Shown: one piece after another, positions 25,048-34,339 of the stretch
Numbering within the stretch: position 1 is the first letter of the stretch
How the letters are laid out: the number at the start of each line of letters is the position of its first letter
Assembly (NCBI RefSeq): GCF_017094465.1
Contig: NZ_CP064791.1
Coordinates: forward strand, 2,232,001 to 2,296,000
DNA: 64,000 nt
Reading direction: 5' to 3'
Origin: Halapricum desulfuricans
GTDB taxonomy: Archaea; Halobacteriota; Halobacteria; Halobacteriales; Haloarculaceae
Translations under genes and position numbers: made by a program
Notes under the pieces: model-generated
Seen by the model: the letters and a program-made list of their open reading frames with translations, nothing else
Databases searched by the model: none
What the model was told of the DNA's origin: nothing

Positions 25048-27747
25048 ATGACGGACGACACTCACAGCGGTCGGGAGTACGGCCGCGTCGTGTTCGTCCT
25101 CGGCAGCGTGCTCGCGGTGCTGGTTGCCGGCGCGCTGTTGCCGACGCTGATCGGCCCGCTCGGGGCGGCACCGCTCGAATCGCTCATCTCACCGCAGAGC
25201 GGGGCCGGCGGAGACAGCGGGGGGCTCGGGGCGCTCAATCCGGGCGACTCGACCGATATCGGCGGGTTCAGCAGCGACGGTGACACGAACGCGCTACAGT
25301 CACAGAGCACCGAGACGCACTTCACGGTCACGGCCACTGAGGGGGCCTACTGGCGGACCGGAGCCTACGACACCTACACGGGGAGCGGCTGGGAGCGCAC
25401 CGGCGAGACGACCGCCTACGACGGCGGGATCAAGACCGACGGACTCGCCGGCGAGGAGATTACCTACCAGGTCGAGCTACGGCGAGCGGCGACGGCACTG
25501 CCGACGGCCTGGCGCCCGAAGACGGTCGACGCCGGGACGCCGATCGAGGTGACCGACCAGCGGGCGATTGCCGCACCGCGCGGTCTCGCAGCCGGAACGA
25601 CCTACGAGGCGACCAGCGTCCGCCCGTCCAGAGACGCGGAGACGCTCGCGGCCGCGGGCGAGGAGTACCCGACGACGATCGAACAGCGGTACACGCAACT
25701 ACCGGGATCGACGCCCGACCGACTCGGTGCGTTCACCGATCAGTTGACCAACGACACCGAAACGCAGTACGAGACGGCAGTCACCATCGAGCGATGGCTA
25801 GAGACGAACAAGGACTACTCGCTTGGCGTTTCCGCGCCGGGCGGCAACAGCGTCGCCAGCGATTTCGTGTTCGGGATGGACGAGGGGTACTGTGAGTACT
25901 TTGCGACGTCGATGGTCGCGATGTTGCGCACACAGGGTATTCCATCCAGATACGCCGTCGGGTACTCGACCGGCAATCAGACCGGCGAGAACACCTACAC
26001 GGTCCGGGGGATGAACGCCCACGCCTGGACGGAAGTGTACTTCCCGGACGTCGGCTGGGTCAAATTCGATCCGACGCCCGGCCAGGAGCGGCTTGCGACC
26101 GAACAGCGGGCAATCCAGGAGCAGGAAGGAATCACGAACTACGACCCCACCGAGGAGGGGAGCCCGGGCGAGCAGTTCAGCCCAGACGAGTCCGGAACGC
26201 CCGACGACCCCACGCAGGACGACGGCGATCCCGGAACCGATCCGGGGGACGACGGTCCGGGAATAGATCCCGGTGACGGTGACGGACCAGGCTCCGGTAC
26301 CGGCACTGACACGGGCGGTGAGAACCAGTCGGGGCCGTACGACGTGTCGCTGTGGGGGGATCCCGTGCCTGGAACGGACGTGACGGTACGGGTGACCCGT
26401 GACGGCGAGCCGGCGAGCGGCGTCGTCGTGCGCTTCAACGGTGAGCCGATCGGGACCACTGCCCGCGACGGCACCATCACCGGCCAGGTTCCCTACGAGG
26501 CGCCGACGCTGAACGTGACGGTGCAGGCGCAGTCGACGGCGTCGATCGACGCGACGGCTCCTGCGATCAGGGTGGACGACGACCGCAAGTACGCGCTGGA
26601 CTCGCCCGTGGGGGACGAACCACCGCCGACCGCGAACCGCAGCTTCGAGGTGCCGACCAACGCGACGCTGTCAATCGCCGGGACAGCCGTGACAGGCGAG
26701 ACGGTCACGCTGACAGCGACTGTCGCCGGGGAGCCCGTGCCGAACGCGACGGTCGAGGTGGACGGCGAACCGGTCGCGACAACCGACGAGAGCGGACGCA
26801 CAGACGTGACACTGCCGGCGGATCCCGGTTCGACGACGGTCTCGGTTCGGCGGGGTGCGGTCGCCGGGAACCGGACGCTCCGGCTCGCGGCACTGACCGT
26901 CGAAGCCGAGCCGCAGCTGCCGGTCGCGCTGCCCTGGACCGGCGTGACCGTCACGGCCGAGCTCGGTAACGAAACGGTCTCCGGTGTGCCGGTCTCAATC
27001 AACGGCGAAAGCGTCGCGACGACCGGTATCGACGGCACGGCCGCGGCGTCGCTGCCGTTCGCGGACAGCGCGTCGCTGGCCGTGAGCGCCCACGGCCAGC
27101 GTGCGACAGCGACGGTGGGAGGCCTCTGGCGGAACCTGGCGGTCCTGCTGGGCACGTTCGCGGTGGCGGTCGCCGGAGCCGTCTTCGCGATACGGCGGGT
27201 CGACGTTCGCCTCGGGGCGATACTCGATCGGCTCGTCGGGACCGTCCTGGCGTTGCCGCGCTATCTGCTGGTCGGACTCGTCACCGGCGTCGACAGGGTC
27301 GTCGACGGAATCGACCGCGCACTCGAAGCGGGGCTGGACGGGCTGCGTTCGCTGTGGACAGGGGACAAACAGGCGATTTCGGCAGCGATCCGACAGCGGA
27401 TCGAGACGGTAGCTACCAGGATCCGGTCGATACGGTCGGGGCCGGAGACGGCCAGCCGGACGGAGATGTCATCCGCACGGGTGACGATCCGCGAGGCCTG
27501 GGAGCGGTTGCTCGATCACGTGTCGGTTCGCGACCCGGGGACGAAGACGCCGGGCGAGATCGCCACGCACGCGGTCGATCGCGACGGACTCCCGGCGGAC
27601 GCGGTCGCGACGCTCAGAGACACCTTCCGCGCAGTCGAGTATGGAGCCCGGTCGCCCGAACAGCGCCTCGAAGCCGTCCAGTCCGCCGTCGAACAACTCG
27701 ACGGTGAGCGCGAACGAACGGACGACGAACGACCGGACGAGCGATGA
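25048..27747 (+). CDS. Transglutaminase-like membrane protein with Ig-like repeats and DUF4129
   Basis: 899 residues. A membrane helix (about 12-35), an extracellular domain, then a transglutaminase core with Cys in GYCEYFATSM (near 281), His in NAHAWTEVYFP (near 325) and Asp in KFDPTP (near 341). An acidic Pro/Gly linker leads to three beta-sandwich repeats (about 430-690, each with a GxPV...G...TT pattern), a second membrane helix (near 700) and a cytoplasmic DUF4129-like helical domain ending the protein. Likely a cell-envelope peptidase or cross-linking protein. First gene of a cluster whose three downstream genes overlap by ATGA, indicating translational coupling. A GTG at 25039 is an alternative start. 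Confidence 0.9.
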   Translation: MTDDTHSGREYGRVVFVLGSVLAVLVAGALLPTLIGPLGAAPLESLISPQSGAGGDSGGLGALNPGDSTDIGGFSSDGDTNALQSQSTETHFTVTATEGAYWRTGAYDTYTGSGWERTGETTAYDGGIKTDGLAGEEITYQVELRRAATALPTAWRPKTVDAGTPIEVTDQRAIAAPRGLAAGTTYEATSVRPSRDAETLAAAGEEYPTTIEQRYTQLPGSTPDRLGAFTDQLTNDTETQYETAVTIERWLETNKDYSLGVSAPGGNSVASDFVFGMDEGYCEYFATSMVAMLRTQGIPSRYAVGYSTGNQTGENTYTVRGMNAHAWTEVYFPDVGWVKFDPTPGQERLATEQRAIQEQEGITNYDPTEEGSPGEQFSPDESGTPDDPTQDDGDPGTDPGDDGPGIDPGDGDGPGSGTGTDTGGENQSGPYDVSLWGDPVPGTDVTVRVTRDGEPASGVVVRFNGEPIGTTARDGTITGQVPYEAPTLNVTVQAQSTASIDATAPAIRVDDDRKYALDSPVGDEPPPTANRSFEVPTNATLSIAGTAVTGETVTLTATVAGEPVPNATVEVDGEPVATTDESGRTDVTLPADPGSTTVSVRRGAVAGNRTLRLAALTVEAEPQLPVALPWTGVTVTAELGNETVSGVPVSINGESVATTGIDGTAAASLPFADSASLAVSAHGQRATATVGGLWRNLAVLLGTFAVAVAGAVFAIRRVDVRLGAILDRLVGTVLALPRYLLVGLVTGVDRVVDGIDRALEAGLDGLRSLWTGDKQAISAAIRQRIETVATRIRSIRSGPETASRTEMSSARVTIREAWERLLDHVSVRDPGTKTPGEIATHAVDRDGLPADAVATLRDTFRAVEYGARSPEQRLEAVQSAVEQLDGERERTDDERPDER

Positions 27748-28313
27748 GCCGGATCCGAACGCTTGTCGGAGTCGTCGGCCTGCTGGGCGCAGCGGTCGCG
27801 CTCGGGCTCGTCGTCGCACCGGGATCGCTCGCGTCGATCCGGCCGGTGGCCGTCCTGACGGACGCGCTGCCGGCTGGCAAACCCGATCTGCTGTTGCTGG
27901 GACTCGGCGCGGTCGTCGGGCTGGGCGCGGTGACGATCGCCTACTCCGTGAGCGGCGACGGACGGGCCGGCCCGCTGGTCGATCACCCGCCCGAAGCCGT
28001 CAACGCGCGGACGCCGTCCCGGCCCGGACGGGCGTTCGACCGCCAACTCGCCGGGGACGGCGAATCGAACGTTCGGGAACCACTCCGGGCGGCCGCGGTC
28101 GAGACGCTCGTTCGCCGAACGGGCATTGATCCGACGGACGCCAGCGAAGCCGTCGACCGCGGGACGTGGACGGACGACCGGGTCGCGGCGGCGTTTCTGG
28201 GTGCGCCCAGCCAGTCGCTGGGTGCCAGGTTGCGCCGCTGGCTCGACCCGGACGGCGAGCGGCGACGGCGCGTCGAGCGAACGATCGCGGCGATCGAACG
28301 GGTGCAACGATGA
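27744..28313 (+). CDS. Two-helix membrane protein of the transglutaminase/DUF58 cluster
   Basis: 189 residues. Two N-terminal hydrophobic helices (about 5-30 and 47-70), then a soluble domain (80-189) with ETLVRRTGIDPTDASEAV and a basic C-terminus. It overlaps the transglutaminase gene by 4 bases and the DUF58 gene by 4 bases. In haloarchaea a small protein of this shape (DUF7269-like, name from memory) regularly sits between those two. Function unknown but surely tied to the cluster. Confidence 0.8.
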   Translation: MSRIRTLVGVVGLLGAAVALGLVVAPGSLASIRPVAVLTDALPAGKPDLLLLGLGAVVGLGAVTIAYSVSGDGRAGPLVDHPPEAVNARTPSRPGRAFDRQLAGDGESNVREPLRAAAVETLVRRTGIDPTDASEAVDRGTWTDDRVAAAFLGAPSQSLGARLRRWLDPDGERRRRVERTIAAIERVQR

Positions 28314-29626
28314 CCCGATACAGCCACCACAGATGGAGCGTCGGCCTCGCAGCCACCCTGTTGCTGGTGAGCGTCGGGCTGCTGTACGGCTCGTCGGCGC
28401 CGTTCCTGCTCGCGGTCGTCCCGCTGGCCTATGTGGCCTACGGGGCGCTGTCGAGCTACCCCGAGCCGGTCGTCGGCATCGAGCGATCGCTCTCGCCGGA
28501 GACGCCGACGCCCGGATCGACCGTGACCGTCGCAGTGACGGTCACCAACGACGGGGACCGGACGCTCGCGGACGCGCGAGTCGTCGACGAGGTCCCGGAC
28601 GAACTGGCAGTCGTGAGTGGGACCCCGCGGGCGGGGTTGTCGATCCCACCCGGGGAATCACGGACGTTCGCCTACGAGGTGATGGCCAAACGCGGGGAGT
28701 ACGCGTTCGGGTCGCCGACGATCAGGGTGCGGTCGATCAGCGGGTCACGCATCGTGACCGAAACTGTCGAGCCCAGCGGGGCGAGCACGCTCACCTGCTC
28801 GACGACAGTGGAGGGGACACCGCTCGAGCGGACGGCACGCGAGCGGACCGGGACGCTCCCGACCGATTCGGGCGGGCCGGGACTGGAGTTTCACTCGACG
28901 CGGGACTACCGGCCGGGCGATCCGATCAACCGGCTCGACTGGCGTCGCCTCGCCCGGACCGAGGAACTGTCGACGGTCAACTTCCGCGAGGAACGTGCCA
29001 CGCGCCTGATCGTCGTGCTCGACGCACGAGCGCCGACCCGAATCGCGCCCCATCCGGGCTACCCGACCGGGGCTGGACTGGCGGCCTACGCGGGCGAACG
29101 CGTCTACGAGGCGCTGCGGTCGGCCGGCCACCAGGTCGGCGTGACGGCACTCGGGCTTGAAAGTACCGACCTCGCGAGTGAGGGGCGGCTACCGTGGGTC
29201 GAGCCGCCGGCGGAAGGGGGCTCAACCGCGGCCGCGCGGACGCTGTTCGAGGCCGCTGCCCGCGCCGAAAGCAACGCGAGCGAGGTCCCGGACCCGACAC
29301 AGCGGACGGAGGACGCGACCGAGAGCGCCTTTGGCGAGCAGTTGCTGGCCAGACTGACGCCCGGAGCACAGGTGCTCGTGGTATCACCGCTGCTCGACGA
29401 GGAGCCGGTCGCGCTGACGGGGACACTCCGGACCCACGGCGTCCCCGTGACGGTGTTGAGTCCTGACGTGACAGTCTCTGACACAGCCGGCGGTCGGCTG
29501 GCGGCGGTCCGGCGTCGAAACGCCGTGACGACGCTGCAGTACCGCGGCGTGACCGTCATCGAGTGGCCGCCGACCGAGTCGCTGGAGGTCGTGCTGGATC
29601 GATCGCTCCCGGCGGTGATACCATGA
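28310..29626 (+). CDS. DUF58 domain membrane protein
   Basis: 438 residues. Two membrane helices (about 11-45), a beta-sandwich region (60-150), then the DUF58 domain with its hallmark FHSTRDYRPGDPINRLDWRR near 200-220, followed by a von Willebrand A-like fold (LIVVLDARAPT). DUF58 proteins typically work with MoxR AAA ATPases and transglutaminases in envelope assembly or stress (family knowledge). ATG overlaps the previous stop by 4 bases. The DxSxS metal site of true VWA domains is not intact. Confidence 0.87.
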   Translation: MTRYSHHRWSVGLAATLLLVSVGLLYGSSAPFLLAVVPLAYVAYGALSSYPEPVVGIERSLSPETPTPGSTVTVAVTVTNDGDRTLADARVVDEVPDELAVVSGTPRAGLSIPPGESRTFAYEVMAKRGEYAFGSPTIRVRSISGSRIVTETVEPSGASTLTCSTTVEGTPLERTARERTGTLPTDSGGPGLEFHSTRDYRPGDPINRLDWRRLARTEELSTVNFREERATRLIVVLDARAPTRIAPHPGYPTGAGLAAYAGERVYEALRSAGHQVGVTALGLESTDLASEGRLPWVEPPAEGGSTAAARTLFEAAARAESNASEVPDPTQRTEDATESAFGEQLLARLTPGAQVLVVSPLLDEEPVALTGTLRTHGVPVTVLSPDVTVSDTAGGRLAAVRRRNAVTTLQYRGVTVIEWPPTESLEVVLDRSLPAVIP

Positions 29627-31254
29627 GCGAGACAGTAACCGACACCGACGCGGCAAATGGGACGTCTGACAGCGTCGGGAACACGAAACCCACCGGCGGT
29701 ATCGAGCGTACGACGGCCGCAAACGGTGCCGAAGACACGACCGAGCGGCCGACGCGGCTGAGCACGGCCGTCGTCGTGGGCCTGACGCTGCTGGTGACGG
29801 TAGAGCTGGTCACAGCTGTCGGCCTGGGCCAGCGAGCGACGTACGGAGTGGTCGGTGCAGTCGCACTCGCGGCCGTGCTCGGACTGCTCGCAAACGACCG
29901 ACTGGAGCCGATCGGCGTCGCGCTCGTCGGCCCGGTCTTCCCCGTCGTGTCGCTCGCGGTGATCGCCGGTGCTGGAATTACGCTCGTAGCGCAGTTACGG
30001 AACGCGCTCTCCGTCGGCTCGGTATTCGTGGTGCTGGGGGCGACGGTCGCCGTCTTCGGGGCCACGCTGGCCGTTCGGGACGTTCTCTCTCACGACGCGC
30101 TCGCCCGGGCGGTCGCTGCCGGCGTGCGCACGACAGTCGTCGTCGCCACGGCGGCGGTCGGGGCGCTCGCGATCCGGTTCGGGCCGGCCAGGACCCGAGC
30201 CGGTCCGGTGCTCGGCGACATCGTGACGTGGGTGTTCGCGCCGACAGCGCCGGTCCCGCTCGCGTCGTTGCTGGCCCTGACTGTCGCTGTCGTGTCCCTG
30301 ACCCGGACGACAGTCGTGGCGCTGCCGATCAGCGAGTTGCTCGGCGACCGGGTCGGCGAGCCCACGCGAGCGAGGCTGTCGCGGTTCGATCGTGCCCTCA
30401 AACTGACCGCGCCGCTGGCGCTGACGGTCGTCGCCGCGGCGGTCGGGATCGAGGCAGTCGCGACGGAACCGTACGGGTGGCTTCCCGGCGGTCTCAGGGA
30501 GTTCCTCGGCGGGCTGGCACGCGCCGAAACGCTACGGCTCCTGCTCGTGGACGCCGTCGTCGCCGAGGGACTGATCGTCGCCACAGTCACGGGCCTCAAG
30601 CGAGCGTATCGTGGCTCCGGGCGTGCGGCACTCGTGGGGACGCTCCCGTACGTCAGCGGCGCCCTGGTCGTCGCGGCGGTACTCCAGTACCGGGAGCCGT
30701 TCGTCGCGGCGATGATCGGGGAGATCGAACGGCGACTGCCGATACAGCTACTCGATGAATTCAGACGGCTCTCGACGCAGGCCATCGATCTCTACGGCGA
30801 GGCCGCGATCGGGCTGATGGTCGTGACACTGTTGTCCGGACTGACGCTCGTCGTCGTACTGGCACTGTTCGTGAGTTCGACGTTGGGCGTGCTCACCGAG
30901 CGGGCGAGCGGAGCCGGACTCGCCGGGGCCGGCCTGTGTCTCGTCGCGGCGTTCGCGTCGACGCTGGGGGTGTCACTGCTCGTCGCGCTGGCCGGCGTCG
31001 TCGCGGCCTTTGTCGTCTGGGACACCGGCACGTTCGGCGTCACTCTCGGAGCGGAACTCGGAGACAAAGCGAGTACGGTACGGACCGAGTTGGTCCACGG
31101 CGGCGCCACAGTGCTGATCGGGGCTGGAGCCGCCGGCGTGGCGATCTGGCTCGACCGTATGACTGGCCCGGTCACGGCCAGCGGCGTCCCCGTCGTGGTG
31201 GCGCTGGTCGGCGCGATCGGCGGTCTGTTGTTGCTCGCGGTCGCCAGCCGCTAG
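29623..31254 (+). CDS. Polytopic membrane protein (DUF7519-like) of the DUF58 cluster
   Basis: 543 residues. A 45-residue hydrophilic Thr/Asn-rich N-terminus is followed by about 13 hydrophobic segments in Val/Ala/Leu-rich sequence. No transporter motif is recognised. It overlaps the DUF58 gene by 4 bases and its stop overlaps that of the convergent moxR gene by 4 bases. The position at the end of a TGase-DUF58 operon suggests it is the membrane core partner of that system (inference). Its name is from memory of haloarchaeal annotations. Confidence 0.8.
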   Translation: MSETVTDTDAANGTSDSVGNTKPTGGIERTTAANGAEDTTERPTRLSTAVVVGLTLLVTVELVTAVGLGQRATYGVVGAVALAAVLGLLANDRLEPIGVALVGPVFPVVSLAVIAGAGITLVAQLRNALSVGSVFVVLGATVAVFGATLAVRDVLSHDALARAVAAGVRTTVVVATAAVGALAIRFGPARTRAGPVLGDIVTWVFAPTAPVPLASLLALTVAVVSLTRTTVVALPISELLGDRVGEPTRARLSRFDRALKLTAPLALTVVAAAVGIEAVATEPYGWLPGGLREFLGGLARAETLRLLLVDAVVAEGLIVATVTGLKRAYRGSGRAALVGTLPYVSGALVVAAVLQYREPFVAAMIGEIERRLPIQLLDEFRRLSTQAIDLYGEAAIGLMVVTLLSGLTLVVVLALFVSSTLGVLTERASGAGLAGAGLCLVAAFASTLGVSLLVALAGVVAAFVVWDTGTFGVTLGAELGDKASTVRTELVHGGATVLIGAGAAGVAIWLDRMTGPVTASGVPVVVALVGAIGGLLLLAVASR

Positions 31255-32207
31255 GTGTCCGCCACGGCGGGCACCGGAACCTCCTCGAGAACGTCCGCGA
31301 GCACGTCGTCAGGTGCGACGCCGCGGACGCTGGCCTCTGAGGTGAGCACGAGCCGGTGGCGAAGCGTCGGTCCGGCGACGCGTTTGACGTCGTCCGGTAC
31401 GACGTAGGTCCGCCCGGCCAGGACTGCGTTCGCACGGGCCGTCTCGAAGAGTCGCTGGACCCCGCGCGGAGAGACACCGACGTCGACCCGCTCGTCCTCC
31501 CGGGTCGCCCGTCCGAGATCGACCACGTAATCACGTATCTTCCCGTCGACGCGAATCGTCTCGGGAACGGTCTGGAGTTCGGTGACGGCCTGCCCGTCGA
31601 GCACCGGCTGGATGGTCGGGATCTTGGCGTCGCGGTCGGCGCGGCGGTCGATGAGTTCCCGCTCGCCGGCCCGTTCCGGGTACCCCATCTCTGCTTTGAC
31701 CGCGAAGCGATCCCGCTGGGCCTCCGGCAGGGCAAAGGTTCCCTCCTGTTCGATCGGGTTCTGGGTCGCGATGACGAAAAACGGGTCCGGCAGTTCGTGC
31801 GTGTCGCCGTCGACGGTGACCTGGCCTTCGCCCATCGCTTCCAGCAGCGCGGCCTGGGTTTTCGGTGGCGCACGGTTGATCTCGTCGGCCAGCACGACGT
31901 TCGCGAAGATCGGCCCCGGCGAGAACTCGAAGTCGCCGGTCGATTTGTCGTAGATGTGCGAGCCGGTGATGTCCGCGGGCAACAGATCCGGCGTGAACTG
32001 TACGCGGCGAAAGGACAGCCCCAGCGCGTTCGCGAAGGTCCGGGCAGTCAGCGTCTTGCCCGTCCCGGGGACGTCCTCGAGGAGGACGTGTCCGCGGGCG
32101 AGAATCCCGGTCAGAACCGTTTCCAGGAACTGTTCGTCGGCGATGACGGCTTCGCCGACCCGGTCGAGTACGTTCCGGCAGGCCAGCGCCGCGTCCTCGG
32201 CGTCCAT
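31251..32207 (-). CDS. moxR: MoxR-family AAA ATPase
   Basis: 318 residues. Walker A EDVPGTGKTLTAR near residue 45, Walker B with the family hallmark VLADEINRAPPKTQAALLEAM, sensor 1 VIATQNP, and the arginine-finger region FALPEAQRDRF. MoxR ATPases act as chaperones for VWA/DUF58 partner proteins. Here the gene is on the opposite strand from its presumed partners, convergent and overlapping the last one by 4 bases, so the two halves are not one transcript. Confidence 0.94.
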   Translation of the reverse strand: MDAEDAALACRNVLDRVGEAVIADEQFLETVLTGILARGHVLLEDVPGTGKTLTARTFANALGLSFRRVQFTPDLLPADITGSHIYDKSTGDFEFSPGPIFANVVLADEINRAPPKTQAALLEAMGEGQVTVDGDTHELPDPFFVIATQNPIEQEGTFALPEAQRDRFAVKAEMGYPERAGERELIDRRADRDAKIPTIQPVLDGQAVTELQTVPETIRVDGKIRDYVVDLGRATREDERVDVGVSPRGVQRLFETARANAVLAGRTYVVPDDVKRVAGPTLRHRLVLTSEASVRGVAPDDVLADVLEEVPVPAVADT

Positions 32208-32312
32208 AGCGGCGGCTAGTGCTGGGTTGGCCTAATACTGACGGTCGGGCCCACTATCAAAAGTGATGAACGAGGGTGACCATTAAGAGCCCGCTCCAAG
32301 GATATACGGATA

Positions 32313-34079
32313 ATGTCGAACGCAGCCGACCGCGACCGCGTCGAAGAGCAGCTCACGGCCGTCAGTGAAACGCTCTCGCTGCCGAGCAGCACCGTGCAGA
32401 TCACACGCGTCCGACTCAACCAGCTCGGATCCGAGCCGGAGATCGAGGACAGTTCGCTGGCGATCGTCGGTGCGACGACGCTCGCGCTGTCCGCACGCGA
32501 GGACGGCCTGCCGGTGACAGTCTCGGACATCGCGGACGCATGGTCGGAGGCCCTGGAGGGGACGACGATCGATCCCGGCGCGATGACGGCACTGTTCGAC
32601 GATATCGCGTCGAACCTGGACATCGAGGGAGTGCCGCCGGAGCCGCGAGCGTTGATCGAGCGGTTCGGAACCGAACTCGATCTCCCCGACGGGATCGTCG
32701 TCGTGGCGAAGCGGATCCTCGAAGACGCCTTCGACGCCGACCCGCAGGCGATCGCCGGCGGCACCTCGCCCGCCGGGACCGCCGGTGCGGTGCTCTATCT
32801 CGCCGCCCACGTCAACGACATCGACGGCGTCGAGGAGGACGCTCTCGGCGACGTCACCGACACGAGCCAGGTCACCGTCCGAAACCGGTACAAGGAGTTG
32901 CGCGACCTGCTGGGCGAGGACCGCCTCGAGACCGCACAGCGATACCGGCTCGATCCCGACACGGGAGCGCCGATGGCGACCAACAGCGGGGCCGGTGGCG
33001 ACGAAAACAGCCAGGCAGAATCGGAGACCGGCGATGCCGTGGACGCGGGCGACGGCGAAGGGAGCTCGGCAGTCGAAGACGGGGACAGCACGAGCGCGAC
33101 GGCCGGCGGAGGCGGCCCCCAGACGAGAGACGGGGCGGAACTGAGCGATGTCGTCGGAGAGCTGTTCCCCGCGGAGCTCCCGACGACCGATCGCGTCGCA
33201 GCGGAGGGGGACGCTGACGCCCAGGTGGTCGAGGACGAGCTGGACGCGCTGGCCGAGAGGGGCGTCGTCGAGCGCAAGCGTGCCGGTTCGACCGACGTCT
33301 GGTTGCCCGGAGACCGGGACGTGCTCGGCCCGGACCTCACCGAGGACGCCGTCCAGCGAGAGGTAGACACGATCGCCGAAGCGCTCGATCTCGACGCGTC
33401 GATACGGCTGTTCGCCCGCGGGCTCGTCAGCGACGTCGTCGAGGACGTCGACGTCGAGAACGCGGACGAACTCGGCGGCGCGGCGCTGCTTGCGGCCTGT
33501 CGGATCAACGACGCCGAGATCGAGGCCAGCGAGATCGCCGAGGCGGGAGCGTTCCGGAGTCGGGCGCTGTACGACTGGCTGGAGACGCTCGAGGCGGCGA
33601 CCGACGTCGACATCCCCACAGCGGACGCCGAGACCTACGTCGACCGGCTCGCGGGCGCGCTCGATCTCAACGAGTCGGTCCGTACGGAGAGCCTGCGCGC
33701 GCTCGAACAGTACGAGCCGCGGCTCGACGAGCGCGAGTTCACGCCGCCGGAACTGGCCGCCGGCGCGACCGTCTTCGCTTCGACGGTAGGCGGAGCGGGC
33801 GTCGAACCGGAGGAACTGGCCGACGCGAGCGGTGCCGACCCGGAATTCGTCTCCGAGGCGACTAACGCCGTACTGGTCTCGCTGTGTCTCGGCCTCGTCC
33901 AGGAGGACATCGACTACGAGGAAACAGCCTGGACAAGTGACCTACTGGATTCGGAGCTGTCTCCGGAGTTCGGCGACTCGGAGACCGGCGCGGCGATCGC
34001 GCTGGCGAAAGCCTACGCCGCCGGCCGCGAGTCTCAGCCCGTCGACGAGACCACCATCGACGTGCTGGTCGGCCGCTGA
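32313..34079 (+). CDS. TFB-like protein with apparently four cyclin folds, no zinc ribbon
   Basis: 588 residues. The N-terminal half (about 25-210) looks like the TFIIB/TFB core: its second repeat carries TSPAGTAGAVLYLAAH and VTVRNRYKELRDLL, the classic TFB repeat-2 signature. An acidic low-complexity linker (about 220-275) and a possible winged helix (about 275-345) follow. The C-terminal half (345-560) again looks like two cyclin repeats (ADELGGAALLAACR and PPELAAGATVFASTV align with the TFB helix-3 pattern). The zinc ribbon and B-reader needed for polymerase recruitment are absent. It may be a TFB-derived regulator rather than a general factor. The start is preceded by a short leader with possible TATA. 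Confidence 0.75.
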   Translation: MSNAADRDRVEEQLTAVSETLSLPSSTVQITRVRLNQLGSEPEIEDSSLAIVGATTLALSAREDGLPVTVSDIADAWSEALEGTTIDPGAMTALFDDIASNLDIEGVPPEPRALIERFGTELDLPDGIVVVAKRILEDAFDADPQAIAGGTSPAGTAGAVLYLAAHVNDIDGVEEDALGDVTDTSQVTVRNRYKELRDLLGEDRLETAQRYRLDPDTGAPMATNSGAGGDENSQAESETGDAVDAGDGEGSSAVEDGDSTSATAGGGGPQTRDGAELSDVVGELFPAELPTTDRVAAEGDADAQVVEDELDALAERGVVERKRAGSTDVWLPGDRDVLGPDLTEDAVQREVDTIAEALDLDASIRLFARGLVSDVVEDVDVENADELGGAALLAACRINDAEIEASEIAEAGAFRSRALYDWLETLEAATDVDIPTADAETYVDRLAGALDLNESVRTESLRALEQYEPRLDEREFTPPELAAGATVFASTVGGAGVEPEELADASGADPEFVSEATNAVLVSLCLGLVQEDIDYEETAWTSDLLDSELSPEFGDSETGAAIALAKAYAAGRESQPVDETTIDVLVGR

Positions 34080-34137
34080 CTCATCTGGCAGTCAGTTATC
34101 TCTGTTTCTCAGTTAATCAAAACGTAAAATCTCTCTC

Positions 34138-34147
34138 TTTAATTAAA
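34138..34147 (+). promoter_or_regulatory. Putative TATA box for a candidate ncRNA
   Basis: TTTAATTAAA, a perfect 10-bp AT palindrome in GC-rich DNA, lies about 25 bases upstream of the hairpin-dense segment beginning near 34166. It is too far from the next coding start (34340) to serve it directly. Confidence 0.4.
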
Positions 34148-34165
34148 CTACAGTCCGATGCCCAA

Positions 34166-34303
34166 TTGCGGAGTCCGCAACACGTGCTTCTGACAGATTG
34201 ACGCGAACTCGCGGACTCCCTGCTGTATTCACTCGATAGACAGCGTGGCGTCGAGACGCCACGAGCCGACGGCGAAACCGTCAGCACCGAGATGCTCTCG
34301 GTG
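34166..34303 (+). ncRNA. Candidate structured RNA, intergenic
   Basis: A gene-free segment unusually dense in exact inverted repeats: TTGCGGA-G-TCCGCAA (34166-34180); GGAGTCCGC (34170-34178) also complementary to GCGGACTCC (34211-34219); then three consecutive hairpins, CGTGGCGT-CGAG-ACGCCACG (34244-34263), GACGG-CGAAA-CCGTC (34268-34282) and CACCGAGA-TGC-TCTCGGTG (34285-34303). The first element can pair either locally or with the distal arm, as in a conformational switch. An AT box sits at the right distance upstream. Orientation is assumed from that box. No known RNA family is recognised. Confidence 0.35.
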
Positions 34304-34339
34304 AATTAATACGCGTCGACGGTGATCCTCAAAGCGAGA

